Assembly: GCA_017389705.1 (NCBI GenBank)
Contig: JAFPEE010000063.1
Location: 1 to 47,571 of the forward strand
DNA: 47,571 bases
Origin: Prevotella sp.
GTDB taxonomy: Bacteria > Bacteroidota > Bacteroidia > Bacteroidales > Bacteroidaceae
Reading direction: 5' to 3'
How positions within the stretch are numbered: position 1 is the stretch's first letter; the number at the start of each line of letters is the position of its first letter. The notes beneath the pieces were generated by a model. It did no database searches. It was not told where the DNA came from and saw nothing but the letters and a program-made list of their open reading frames with translations. The translations under genes were made by a program, and so were the position numbers. Positions 7,791-16,921 of the stretch are shown here, piece after piece.

Positions 7791-10154
7791 ATGAGACGTA
7801 TCACAAGCATCATACTCCTGGGCTTCCTGTCCCTCATAGCCTTGGCACAGCAGCGCCAGGTCATCCCGCTGAACACCGGATGGGAGTTCAGCCGCGACTC
7901 GCTGTTCAGCAACGCAGAGCGGGTAGACCTGCCTCACGACTTCCAGATCAGCCAGCCCTGGGTAGCGCCACAGGCTGACGAGCAGGCCAGCAAGGACGCC
8001 GCTGCCAACACCAAGAGCCGCCTCTCGGCACGAGGCTTCAAGGAGATGGGAACCGGTTGGTATCGGAAAGTCATCAGCTACCATGCCAAAGACTTCAAGG
8101 ACAGGCGGGTGCTACTCGACTTCGAGAGCATCCTGCTGGTTGGCGACGTCTTTCTCAACGGCAGACGCATCGGCGGCACAGACTATGGCTATGTGGGCTT
8201 TGCCATCGACATCACCCGACAGCTCAACGAGGGCGACAACACGCTGGTTGTCAAAGCTTCTACCATGGGCGAGAAGAATTCCCGCTGGTACACCGGAGGC
8301 GGACTGACACGCCATGTCTGTCTGGTGACGACCCCCGCCGACCTCTACTTTGAGCGTCATCCACTCTACATCACCACCCGTGACAACCGCTACGTCAACA
8401 TCCAGGCTGAGCTGACCAACCGTACCAAGACGAAGACTACCCGACTCCGGCTGACCATCTACGACGCCAAGGGCCACATCGTCTGCTCACAGACCGACAC
8501 CATACGCCGTCAGACGCCTGCACGCACCTTCGAGGCTAAGCTGCGTGAGGCAGATATTCGGCAAGCCACGCTGTGGGATACCACGACACCCTATCTCTAC
8601 CGGGCCGTGGTACAGCTGCTGAGGGAGGACGGCACCGTAGCCGACGAAGCCACAGAACACTTCGGCATCCGTACCATTGAGATAGGACCTGACTACGGCC
8701 TGCGCCTCAACGGACAGAAAGTGCTGCTGAAAGGTGTCGCCAACCACCACACCTTAGGACCCTTGGGAGCTGCTGCCTACCCGAAAGCCATCGAGAAGCA
8801 GCTGCGCCTGCTAAAGTGCTTTGGCGTCAACCACATACGCACCTCACACAACCCCTACAGCCGCGACCTCATACGACTCTGCGACCAGCTGGGCCTGCTG
8901 GTAGTAGACGAACTCTACGACAAGTGGACCGACCTGCACTCGGGAGGGCGCAGTCCTTTCATGAACCACTGGGCATACGACGTTGCGGAGTGGGTCAAGC
9001 GCGACAGGAATGCTCCCTCCGTGGTACTCTGGAGCCTGGGCAACGAGCTGCAGCAAGATGCCACACAGCCTTTCAACGACTTTGGTGTGACGTGCTACAA
9101 GATGATGAAACCCGTGGTGCAGCGCTACGACAGCACCCGACTCACCACTGTCGCCATGCATCCCCGCTACCGCAACTGGCAGACCGACTCGCTGCCCTGC
9201 AACCTGGCCATGGTGACAGATGTCCAGTCATATAACTACCGCTATATGTACTTCCCCGGCGACGGACGGCGCTTCCCCTGGATGACCTTCTACCAGAGCG
9301 AGGCATCTACCAGCAGCATGGGACCAAACTACTACGGCATGGACCTCAGCAAGGTCATCGGACTAGCCTACTGGGGAGCCATCGACTATCTGGGCGAGAG
9401 TCAGGGTTGGCCAGACAAAGGATGGGCACAGGGTGTCATCGACATTGCCTGGGAGCCTAAACCCAAGGCTTACCTCATGAAGAGCCTCTTCACCGAGGAA
9501 CCTCTCGTCCATATCGCCATCGTCGAGGATGCCCAGAGCGACTTGATGTGGAATGGCGTACAGACCGGCAACCAGCGACTCTCAGAGAACTGGAACCGAC
9601 CAGCAGACTCCATGGTGAGTCTCTACACCTTCACCAACTGCGACGAGGTGGAGCTGCGACTCAACAGCAAGACGCTGGGGCGTAAGGCTAACCCTGCCGA
9701 CCCGCAACACCGCAACCAGCTGCGCTGGGACAGCATACCCTACCGGCAAGGCAAGCTCGAGGCCATAGGGTACTGCCGCCAGGCACGCTGTGCCAGCCAT
9801 GCCATAGAAACCACTGGCGAGGCTGTACGAATCGTGGCCCAGCAAGAAGAAGAGCACTGGCAGGCTGACGGACAGGACCTGCAATACATTCGCCTGACGG
9901 CTGTCGACAAGAAAGGGCGTCGTGTCTGGACTGCCGACGACCAGCTGTCCTTCACTCTTCAGGGTGATGCCCGCATCGTGGCTGTGGCCAATGGCAACAT
10001 GGCCAGCGACGAGTCTTTTACAGACCACCGGCGACGTCTGTGGAACGGCAGCGCCCTCGTCATCCTGCGGGCAGGTCAGAAACCCTCGAAGGTCACTCTA
10101 ACCACCCGCTCTGTCCATCTGAAACCCATCACAACAATCCTCAAAACTGAATAG
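7791..10154 (+). CDS. Glycoside hydrolase family 2 enzyme (beta-galactosidase/glucuronidase-like)
   Basis: A 787-residue exported glycosidase. The signal peptide is MRRITSIILLGFLSLIALAQ. It is followed by a GH2 sugar-binding jelly roll (MGTGWYRK, RVLLDFESI, VFLNGRRIGG), an immunoglobulin-like domain, and a TIM barrel with VNHIRTSHNPYS. The acid/base Glu lies in LWSLGNELQQ (Glu419) and the likely nucleophile Glu in TFYQSEAS (about Glu504). A C-terminal beta-rich region follows, as in DUF4982-type Bacteroidota GH2 proteins. Start 7791 is chosen for the signal peptide; an ATG at 7758 inside the upstream gene is possible. Beside GH105 and GH106 genes it most likely removes a beta-linked side-chain sugar from rhamnogalacturonan; galactose versus glucuronate specificity cannot be read. 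Confidence 0.93.
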   Translation: MRRITSIILLGFLSLIALAQQRQVIPLNTGWEFSRDSLFSNAERVDLPHDFQISQPWVAPQADEQASKDAAANTKSRLSARGFKEMGTGWYRKVISYHAKDFKDRRVLLDFESILLVGDVFLNGRRIGGTDYGYVGFAIDITRQLNEGDNTLVVKASTMGEKNSRWYTGGGLTRHVCLVTTPADLYFERHPLYITTRDNRYVNIQAELTNRTKTKTTRLRLTIYDAKGHIVCSQTDTIRRQTPARTFEAKLREADIRQATLWDTTTPYLYRAVVQLLREDGTVADEATEHFGIRTIEIGPDYGLRLNGQKVLLKGVANHHTLGPLGAAAYPKAIEKQLRLLKCFGVNHIRTSHNPYSRDLIRLCDQLGLLVVDELYDKWTDLHSGGRSPFMNHWAYDVAEWVKRDRNAPSVVLWSLGNELQQDATQPFNDFGVTCYKMMKPVVQRYDSTRLTTVAMHPRYRNWQTDSLPCNLAMVTDVQSYNYRYMYFPGDGRRFPWMTFYQSEASTSSMGPNYYGMDLSKVIGLAYWGAIDYLGESQGWPDKGWAQGVIDIAWEPKPKAYLMKSLFTEEPLVHIAIVEDAQSDLMWNGVQTGNQRLSENWNRPADSMVSLYTFTNCDEVELRLNSKTLGRKANPADPQHRNQLRWDSIPYRQGKLEAIGYCRQARCASHAIETTGEAVRIVAQQEEEHWQADGQDLQYIRLTAVDKKGRRVWTADDQLSFTLQGDARIVAVANGNMASDESFTDHRRRLWNGSALVILRAGQKPSKVTLTTRSVHLKPITTILKTE

Positions 10155-10156
10155 CT

Positions 10157-11263
10157 ATGATCAAGCGTCTTTTCTTCATCTGTCTCCTCAGCTGCAGCAT
10201 GGGAACAGCCCTCGCCCAGACTGACGTCCTCAAGGCTGCCCAGCGCACCAACGACTACTTCATGGGCCGCTACAGCGACCCCGCACAGCCTACTTTCGTC
10301 AAGCGGATGCGTGAGAGTAACCTGTGGACCCGAGCCGTCTACTACGAGGGACTCATGGCACTCTATGCCATAGACCCCCAGCAGCGCTACCTAGACTATG
10401 CGGAACGCTGGTGTAACCATCATGGTTGGCAGGCCCGTGGAGGAATCAAGGCCAACAATGCCGACAACCAGTGCTGTCAGCAGACCTACATCGAACTGCA
10501 CCAGCTGACAGGCAAGGGGTCCCTGGAGCTTACCCGCCAAAACCTCGAGGCCCAGATGGCCACAGGACGCTACGACTACTGGACATGGATTGATGCTATC
10601 CAGATGGCCATGCCCGTATATATAAAGATGTATGCTGTCAGCCACGACCAGCGATACATCGACTATGCCATGCAGAGCTACCGTTGGACCCGCAACGAGT
10701 GTGGCGGAGGGTGCTTCAACAGCCGCGAGGGACTGTGGTGGCGCGACAAGGACTACGTAGCGCCCTACCAGGAGAAAGACGGCCGCAACTGCTACTGGAG
10801 CCGCGGCAACGGCTGGGTGTATGCCGCCTTGGTACGCTGCATGGATGTGCTATCCCCCTCTAGTAAAGCCTACAAGGAACTCCGCAAAGACTTCCTGCTC
10901 ATGAGCAAGGCACTGCTCCAATGCCAGCACGACGACGGATTCTGGCATGCCAGTCTGATTTCTGACGCCGTCTATCCCACACCCGAGATGACAGGTACCG
11001 CTCTTTTCCTCTATGGCATGTCGTGGGGCATCCGACATGGACTGCTCAAGGCGAAGACGTATCGACCGGCCTGCGACAAGGCATGGCAGGCGCTGCAGTC
11101 CTGTCTCCATAAGGATGGCTTCCTGGGCTGGAACCAGGGCACCGGCAAAGACCCGTCGGCAGGCCAGCCCGTCACCTATTCCTCCGTTCCTGACTTCGAG
11201 GACTACGGCACCGGCTGCTACCTCCTCGGACTCACAGAATACTTTAAGTTGCTGAAGAAATGA
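10157..11263 (+). CDS. GH105/GH88-like unsaturated glucuronyl or rhamnogalacturonyl hydrolase
   Basis: The 368-residue enzyme has a signal peptide (MIKRLFFICLLSCSMGTALAQ) and an alpha/alpha-barrel sequence with RESNLWTRAVYYEGLMALY near the N-terminus, DYWTWIDAIQMAMP carrying the likely catalytic Asp, CYWSRGNGWVYAAL, and DGFWHASLIS. These match GH105, which hydrates the unsaturated uronic acid left by polysaccharide lyases and so releases it from rhamnose. Length is normal. The start is 2 bases after the GH2 stop, and the GH106 ATG overlaps its stop as ATGATGA, so the three glycosidases are probably co-translated. Pectate-lyase genes at 40960 and 45690 could supply substrates with the unsaturated end. 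Confidence 0.93.
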   Translation: MIKRLFFICLLSCSMGTALAQTDVLKAAQRTNDYFMGRYSDPAQPTFVKRMRESNLWTRAVYYEGLMALYAIDPQQRYLDYAERWCNHHGWQARGGIKANNADNQCCQQTYIELHQLTGKGSLELTRQNLEAQMATGRYDYWTWIDAIQMAMPVYIKMYAVSHDQRYIDYAMQSYRWTRNECGGGCFNSREGLWWRDKDYVAPYQEKDGRNCYWSRGNGWVYAALVRCMDVLSPSSKAYKELRKDFLLMSKALLQCQHDDGFWHASLISDAVYPTPEMTGTALFLYGMSWGIRHGLLKAKTYRPACDKAWQALQSCLHKDGFLGWNQGTGKDPSAGQPVTYSSVPDFEDYGTGCYLLGLTEYFKLLKK

Positions 11264-13725
11264 TGAGAACACTAATAATCATACTGCTGACGGCTTGCGC
11301 CTTGATCATGCAGGCACAAGAGTGGCCAAAACCTCAGCAAGAGGCTAAGGCAGGTACCCGCTGGTGGTGGTTGGGGTCGGCAGTAGATCGCCAGAACCTG
11401 CAGTGGAACCTGTCCGAATATGCCCGAGTGGGCATCGGCGCCGTAGAGATTACCCCTCTTTATGGTGTCCAAGGCAACAAGAATAATGAGTTGCCGTTCC
11501 TGTCACCCCAATGGATGCAGACACTTCGCGATGTGCAGGAAATCGCTGCGCCCCTTGGCATCGAGGTCGACATGAACTGTGGCACCGGATGGCCTTTCGG
11601 AGGTCCACAGGTGCCGTTGGAGCAGGCAGCCTGCAGAGCCATCTTCCACGACAGCATCGTGGATGGCAGAAACATCTACCGTGTCGAAATAGGACGCACC
11701 AAGCAGAAGGTGAAGCGTGCCGCGCCAGGTGGCGAGGGCTGGGTGGTTGACCACTTCGACCGCGCTGCCGTCAAAAACTACCTGGACCGCTTCGAACAGG
11801 CCTTTGCCGAGTCGGGAGTACCCTACCCGCATACTTTCTTCAACGACTCGTATGAAGTATATCGCGCCAACTGGACACCCACTCTCTTCGACGAGTTCCA
11901 GAAACGCCGCGGATACGACCTGCGTGAGAAGTTGCCTGAATTGTTAGGCGATATCGATGATGGCAACAAGGTGCTCTGCGACTACCGCGAGACGCTCTCC
12001 GACCTGCTGCTGGAGAACTTTACGCAGCAGTGGGTCAGCTGGGCTCACAGCCATGGTGTCACGGTACGCAATCAGGCGCATGGGTCACCTGCCAACCTGC
12101 TGGACCTGTATGCCGCTGTCGACATTCCCGAGATAGAAGGTTTCGGACTCTCTGAGTTTGGTATCAAGGGACTGCGCACCGACTCCGGCATGACGCGCAA
12201 GAACTTCAGCGACGTATCCATGCTCAAATATGCCGCCTCGGCAGCCCACGTCACCGGAAAGCCCCTCGTCTCCAGCGAGACATTCACCTGGCTCACCGAG
12301 CACTTCCGCACCTCGCTGTCGCAGATGAAGCCAGACCTCGACCTCATGTTCACCTGTGGCGTCAACCACGTCTTCTTCCACGGTTCCTGCTACACTCCCA
12401 AGAACGATCCCTGGCCAGGATGGAAGTTCTATGCCTCCATCGACATGAGCCCCACCAACACCATCTGGCGCGATGCACCCTACCTGATGCAATATATAGA
12501 GAGGTGTCAGAGCTTCCTGCAAGCTGGACAGCCTGACAACGACTTCCTCGTCTACCTGCCTGTGCGTGACATGTGGCGCATTCGCGGACCCCGTAACGAC
12601 GACGACAAGCAGGCCAGCAAGAACCGCCGACATGGCGAGGACCTGCTCATGCAGTTCGACATCCACACCATGGACGAGAAGGCACCCCAGTTCATCCATA
12701 GCATCCTCACCATCGACAGTCTGGGATACGACTGCGACTACATCAGTGACCGTCAGCTGGCCAAGGTACACATTGCAGACGGACAAATCGTCACAGAGGG
12801 AGGTTCCCGCTACCGCGCACTCATCATCCCCTCCGGTACCACCATCGACCAGCGCCTGTCCGCCCTGCTGGCACCACTCAAAGCCTACACCATACATGGC
12901 GAGGACGCACAGGCCATGGCACGCTATGCCAACGCCGAGCCCATGCGCCGCGACATGAGGCTGCGAGCCATCCGCCGCAAAAACGGCGACGGTGCCTACC
13001 ATTACTTCATTGCCAACCTGACACCCAACGACATGACTGAAGACGTCACGCTGGCAGTACCCTTCCAAGGTGCTATCTGGTACGACCCCATGACAGCTCT
13101 TACCACTCCCGCCCTCGTTACCGACGGCAAGGTGCGCATCAGCCTACGCTCCGGCCAAAGCCGCATCCTCCAAACCACCCCTCACTCATCACTTAGCACT
13201 CATCACTCAACACTTAGCACTCATCACTCATCACTTCCCATAACGGGTCCTTGGACACTCAGCTTCATCGAAGAAGCCCCCAAGGTAAACGGCACCTTCC
13301 AACTGGACAAGCTCCAGACCTGGGAGAACCTCAGCGACTCCGCTGCCGTTACCATGGGCACCGGCGTCTATGAAACCACCTTCCGACTCACTAAAGAGCA
13401 GGCCCTCCAGCCCTGGACTATCGACCTCGGTGACGTACGCGAGTCAGCACGCGTCTACATCAACGGACAGTACATAGGCTGCGCCTGGGCAGTACCCTTT
13501 GTCCTCGACTGCGCCGGCAGCCTGCATAAAGGCAAGAACACGCTGCGCATCGAAGTCACCAACCTACCCGCCAACCGCATTGCCGACATGGACCGACGTG
13601 GCGTCAAGTGGCGTAAGTTCAACGAGATCAATGTCGTCGACATCAACTACAAGAAGACCACCTACGACGGATGGGCACCTGTCAAAAGCGGACTCAACAC
13701 AGCAGTAAAACTCATTATACAATAA
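11260..13725 (+). CDS. GH106-like alpha-L-rhamnosidase
   Basis: An 821-residue exported glycosidase with signal peptide MMRTLIIILLTACALIMQAQ. The N-terminal half has the GH106 pattern: TRWWWLGSAVDR, GIGAVEITPLYGVQG, GIEVDMNCGTGWPFGGPQV, and TFFNDSYEVYRANWTP with acidic residues expected in the active site. A C-terminal galactose-binding-like domain (ESARVYINGQYIGCAW) follows. It is shorter than many GH106 enzymes, which often exceed 1000 residues. At residues 642-660 a Ser/Thr/His-rich linker (LSTHHST, LSTHHSS) is encoded by a 21-bp tandem repeat, joining the catalytic part to the C-terminal domain. It overlaps the GH105 gene by 4 bases. The likely role is removing rhamnose after the GH105 step. 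Confidence 0.9.
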   Translation: MMRTLIIILLTACALIMQAQEWPKPQQEAKAGTRWWWLGSAVDRQNLQWNLSEYARVGIGAVEITPLYGVQGNKNNELPFLSPQWMQTLRDVQEIAAPLGIEVDMNCGTGWPFGGPQVPLEQAACRAIFHDSIVDGRNIYRVEIGRTKQKVKRAAPGGEGWVVDHFDRAAVKNYLDRFEQAFAESGVPYPHTFFNDSYEVYRANWTPTLFDEFQKRRGYDLREKLPELLGDIDDGNKVLCDYRETLSDLLLENFTQQWVSWAHSHGVTVRNQAHGSPANLLDLYAAVDIPEIEGFGLSEFGIKGLRTDSGMTRKNFSDVSMLKYAASAAHVTGKPLVSSETFTWLTEHFRTSLSQMKPDLDLMFTCGVNHVFFHGSCYTPKNDPWPGWKFYASIDMSPTNTIWRDAPYLMQYIERCQSFLQAGQPDNDFLVYLPVRDMWRIRGPRNDDDKQASKNRRHGEDLLMQFDIHTMDEKAPQFIHSILTIDSLGYDCDYISDRQLAKVHIADGQIVTEGGSRYRALIIPSGTTIDQRLSALLAPLKAYTIHGEDAQAMARYANAEPMRRDMRLRAIRRKNGDGAYHYFIANLTPNDMTEDVTLAVPFQGAIWYDPMTALTTPALVTDGKVRISLRSGQSRILQTTPHSSLSTHHSTLSTHHSSLPITGPWTLSFIEEAPKVNGTFQLDKLQTWENLSDSAAVTMGTGVYETTFRLTKEQALQPWTIDLGDVRESARVYINGQYIGCAWAVPFVLDCAGSLHKGKNTLRIEVTNLPANRIADMDRRGVKWRKFNEINVVDINYKKTTYDGWAPVKSGLNTAVKLIIQ
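13182..13236 (+). repeat. 21-bp intragenic minisatellite in the GH106 gene
   Basis: The unit ACTTAGCACTCATCACTCAA plus one base is present at 13191-13211 and 13212-13232, with partial copies on each side. The 21-bp period adds or removes exactly seven residues, so copy-number changes keep the frame. The sequence differs from the GC-rich gene around it. Confidence 0.8.
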
Positions 13726-13747
13726 AAACAACAAACTTAAATTTATC

Positions 13748-15103
13748 ATGTCTACATTAACAATTTGCATCGTCATCCTCTTCTGCATCGGCTACTTTTG
13801 CATAGCCATAGAGAGCGTGACAAAAATCAACAAGGCAGCCATTGCGCTGCTCATGTTTGTAGGTTGCTGGACCCTCTTCATGATTGACCCAGCCAGTTAC
13901 GTCGCCGCTGCCGTAGGCGACATGAAAGCAGCAGCCGTCAGCGAAGTCATCGAGCACCACCTGGGCTCAACCGCCACCACGCTGTTCTTCCTCATGGGAG
14001 CCATGACCATCGTCGAACTCGTCGACCAGAACGGAGGCTTCAACTTCGTCCGCGACACTCTGCAGACCAAGTCCAAGCGCTCCCTGCTATGGCGCATCGC
14101 CTTCATGACGTTCATCCTATCGGCCATTCTCGACAACCTCACCACCTCCATCGTCATGATCATGATTCTGCGTAAGCTCGTCAGCGACAAGACAGACCGC
14201 ATCATCTATGCAGCCCTCGTCATCATTTCCGCCAACTCCGGAGGAGCCTTCTCGCCCATCGGCGACGTCACCACCATCATGCTGTGGAACAAGGGCGTCA
14301 TCACCGCTGCAGGCGTCATCACGGAGATCTTCATCCCCTCACTCGTCTCCATGGTCATCCCAGCCTACATCCTGTCGTTGTCGCTCAAGGGCACTCTCGA
14401 ACCAGTCCAGGAAACGACAGTCATAGAAGAAGCTGACGCCCTGTCGCCAGCACAGCGAAAGGTCATCTTCTTCCTCGGCGTCGGTGGACTCATCTTCGTA
14501 CCTATCTTCAAGACTATCACCCACCTGCCACCCTTCGTAGGTATCCTGCTCGTCCTGGGCGTACTGTGGACCGTCACCGAGATTTTCTACACCGGCATCC
14601 ATCAGGAGAGCGAGGACACTGCCGACAACCGTAACACCCAAAAGCGCGTGTCGAAGATGCTGTCGCGCATTGACATGGACACCATCCTCTTCTTCCTCGG
14701 CATCCTCATGGCAGTAGGCTGTCTGGAAACCATCGGCGTGCTTACCATGCTGGGCAAGGGTCTCGACGTCACCTTTGCGGGCAACCACTACCTCGTCACC
14801 GGCATCATCGGCGTACTCTCCAGCATCGTCGACAACGTGCCCCTCGTGGCAGGCTGCATGGGCATGTATCCTGTCCAGGCTGCTGGCGACCTGGCCGTCG
14901 ACGGCATCTTCTGGCAACTGCTTGCCTACTGCGCCGGTGTCGGCGGCTCCATGCTCATCATTGGCTCTGCGGCAGGCGTTGTCGTTATGGGTCTGGAGAA
15001 GATTACCTTCGGCTGGTATATGAAGAAGATTACGTGGATTGCCTTCGTCGGCTACTTGGCAGGTATCCTCTGTTACTGGCTCGAGAAGACCTTCCTCTTC
15101 TGA
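13748..15103 (+). CDS. nhaD: NhaD-type sodium:proton antiporter
   Basis: A 451-residue inner-membrane protein with about a dozen hydrophobic segments. NhaD/ion-transporter superfamily features are INKAAIALLMFVGCW near the N-terminus, FFLMGAMTIVELVDQNGGF, ILDNLTTSIVMIMILRKL with conserved Asp-Asn, ISANSGGAFSPIGDVTTIMLW, and IVDNVPLVAGCMG in the second half. Such proteins expel sodium in exchange for protons. It starts 22 bases after the GH106 gene and is followed by a terminator, so it looks like the last gene of the sugar operon. A sodium gradient might drive uptake of released sugars, but no sodium symporter is in the window, so the link is only positional. Confidence 0.93.
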   Translation: MSTLTICIVILFCIGYFCIAIESVTKINKAAIALLMFVGCWTLFMIDPASYVAAAVGDMKAAAVSEVIEHHLGSTATTLFFLMGAMTIVELVDQNGGFNFVRDTLQTKSKRSLLWRIAFMTFILSAILDNLTTSIVMIMILRKLVSDKTDRIIYAALVIISANSGGAFSPIGDVTTIMLWNKGVITAAGVITEIFIPSLVSMVIPAYILSLSLKGTLEPVQETTVIEEADALSPAQRKVIFFLGVGGLIFVPIFKTITHLPPFVGILLVLGVLWTVTEIFYTGIHQESEDTADNRNTQKRVSKMLSRIDMDTILFFLGILMAVGCLETIGVLTMLGKGLDVTFAGNHYLVTGIIGVLSSIVDNVPLVAGCMGMYPVQAAGDLAVDGIFWQLLAYCAGVGGSMLIIGSAAGVVVMGLEKITFGWYMKKITWIAFVGYLAGILCYWLEKTFLF

Positions 15104-15121
15104 TTACTCACAACACACCAC

Positions 15122-15164
15122 AGCGGCACAGGCCCCGACCACGGGACTTGTGCCGCTTGTTTTG
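15122..15164 (+). terminator. Rho-independent terminator after nhaD
   Basis: A perfect 9-bp stem AGCGGCACA (15122-15130) / TGTGCCGCT (15149-15157), with further inner GC pairing, is followed by TGTTTTGT. It closes the sugar operon and insulates it from the kinase locus. Confidence 0.8.
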
Positions 15165-15212
15165 TAAAAATGTGTGCTCGACATGCGTTTTTTTACTTTT
15201 CTTCCGAAAAAA

Positions 15213-15243
15213 TTTGTTAATACGAAAAAATTGTGTATCTTTG
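15213..15243 (+). promoter_or_regulatory. Promoter of the Ser/Thr kinase locus
   Basis: TTTG (15213-15216), 19-base spacer, TATCTTTG (15236-15243): a full Bacteroidetes consensus. The start codon is at 15324, so the leader is about 75 bases. It is the only clear promoter before the seven genes ending at 23332. Confidence 0.75.
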
Positions 15244-15323
15244 CAGTCAACTAGGTCTAAAATATAAAAAGGTGGGACTGAAAAAAAAGTCAAAAACGAA
15301 TTAATAAAGCTACTTTAGGAAAT

Positions 15324-16916
15324 ATGCTTAGCGAGGGTCAAAAATTTGGAGAAAGAGAGAGATATGAGCTGATTAAACAGCTTGGGCGCGGGGGGTTCTC
15401 AGAGGTCTGGCTGGCTGAAGACACGTGGACACATGTTCAAGTGGCCATTAAAGTTTATGCTCCTGGAACAGGACTGGACGAGGCCGGTATCCAGCTCTTT
15501 ACTCAGGAGTTCTCGCTGGTGTTCGACATGAACCATACAAACCTGTTGAAACCAACCTATTTCGACAGTTACGAACGCCAGCCTTATCTGATTATGCCGT
15601 TGTGTAAGAACGGCTCAGCCTTCAAGTATGTGGCGGCTAAGGAAAGTATTCCTGAGGAGGAATGCTGGAAAATGTTGCACGACGTAGCGGCCGGACTGGC
15701 CTATCTCCACGGAAAGAACCCGCCAGTGATTCACCAGGATATCAAACCGGACAATATTCTGATTAGCGATGAAGGACGGTATATGATTACCGATTTCGGC
15801 ATCAGTGCCCGTGTGCGTAGCACTATCCGCAGCAGTTCGGCAGCACAAGAGCAGAGTGGCGGTACGCTGGCCTATATGGGACCAGAACGTTTCAGCTCTC
15901 AACCCAGACCTATCATGGCCAGCGACGTATGGTCGCTGGGTGCCATGATGTACGAACTGATATGTGGCATGCCGCCTTTCGGCAACAATGGCGGACTAAT
16001 GCAGAAGAAAGGGGCTGAGATACCTATCATAGAGGAAGATTATTCACAAGAGCTGAAAGATATCATCTACAGCTGTCTGCAGGAGGAATCAGGTAAGCGT
16101 CCCTGGGCCAAAACGATTGAGGAACTGACCTATAACCACCTGCACGGCATCACCATGCCACAGGCAACGGAACCAGTCCAAACGCCACAGAATAAACCTT
16201 TGGTGGAGTCGGCGCCCGTCTATCAGCCTGAGCCTCAGCCAGCACCTGTCGCTGAGCCTAAACGCGTGCCTGTTCAACCGGCAGACAAACCTAAACCTGC
16301 CGCATGGAATCCACAGAATACTGCTGAGGCTAAGAAGAACGGCAACGCGTCGCCACTGGCCAACAAGAAGCTGCTGATTGCCGCTGCCGTTGTCGGCGTG
16401 CTGCTGATAGTGGGTTTGCTTGGTATGTGTGGCGGTGAAGAAGAGACAGCCCAGGTGGCAGAGGTGGAGCAAGTGGTGCCCCAGGTTAACCTGGACTCCA
16501 TAGCACAACTGAAGTTGGCCGTCACCAGGGAGGCTATGAAGAAGGCAGACGAGTTCCAGACGAATTATAATGAAGAGCTATTGAATCCTGAAAACGGAAA
16601 GATAGAGGATTTCTATATTGACATCATCGAGAAGTGTCGTGAATACAAGGCTGAGGCTGACCAGTATCCTGACTCACACTTGAAAGATGCCGCTCTGGGG
16701 TCAGAGATGCTGAGCCAGCAGGAAGAGGCAGTAAACCATTTGTATGACATTTACAAGTTGATGGAAAAAGATATCAAGGAACTGTTGAATATAGGATCGA
16801 AGGGTACGGCGGATTTATATCAGGAGCGTGCTAATACTATCAAGCCCTATATAGAACAAAAACTGCAGGAACAGCCAGAGGCTGAACAACATGATACTGA
16901 ACCGTCTAAACAATAA
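15324..16916 (+). CDS. Transmembrane Ser/Thr protein kinase (HQD type), kinase 1
   Basis: A 530-residue eukaryotic-like kinase. Residues 14-270 form the kinase domain: glycine loop LGRGGFSEVW, catalytic Lys43 in VAIKVY, catalytic loop VIHQDIKPDN (His137-Gln138-Asp139), DFG at 157-159, and GPERF in place of APE. Arg of the usual HRD is Gln, a non-RD kinase. A Pro/Glu/Gln-rich linker (280-345) leads to one membrane helix (about 350-368, LLIAAAVVGVLLIVGLLGM). A 160-residue acidic, helical, extracytoplasmic domain follows. The architecture is PknB/PrkC-like, with the outer domain as presumed sensor, but the domain is not PASTA. It is the first gene of the locus; the TPR/BACON gene begins 5 bases later. 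Confidence 0.93.
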   Translation: MLSEGQKFGERERYELIKQLGRGGFSEVWLAEDTWTHVQVAIKVYAPGTGLDEAGIQLFTQEFSLVFDMNHTNLLKPTYFDSYERQPYLIMPLCKNGSAFKYVAAKESIPEEECWKMLHDVAAGLAYLHGKNPPVIHQDIKPDNILISDEGRYMITDFGISARVRSTIRSSSAAQEQSGGTLAYMGPERFSSQPRPIMASDVWSLGAMMYELICGMPPFGNNGGLMQKKGAEIPIIEEDYSQELKDIIYSCLQEESGKRPWAKTIEELTYNHLHGITMPQATEPVQTPQNKPLVESAPVYQPEPQPAPVAEPKRVPVQPADKPKPAAWNPQNTAEAKKNGNASPLANKKLLIAAAVVGVLLIVGLLGMCGGEEETAQVAEVEQVVPQVNLDSIAQLKLAVTREAMKKADEFQTNYNEELLNPENGKIEDFYIDIIEKCREYKAEADQYPDSHLKDAALGSEMLSQQEEAVNHLYDIYKLMEKDIKELLNIGSKGTADLYQERANTIKPYIEQKLQEQPEAEQHDTEPSKQ

Positions 16917-16921
16917 ACATA

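Noticed and set aside
12085-13068. Long minus-strand frame of 327 residues opposite the GH106 gene
   Set aside because: It is an antisense shadow produced by the strong GC-ending codon bias of GH106; no motif, promoter or signal.
6826-15103. Classical polysaccharide utilisation locus
   Set aside because: No SusC or SusD homologue and no hybrid two-component or ECF regulator is found beside these glycosidases.
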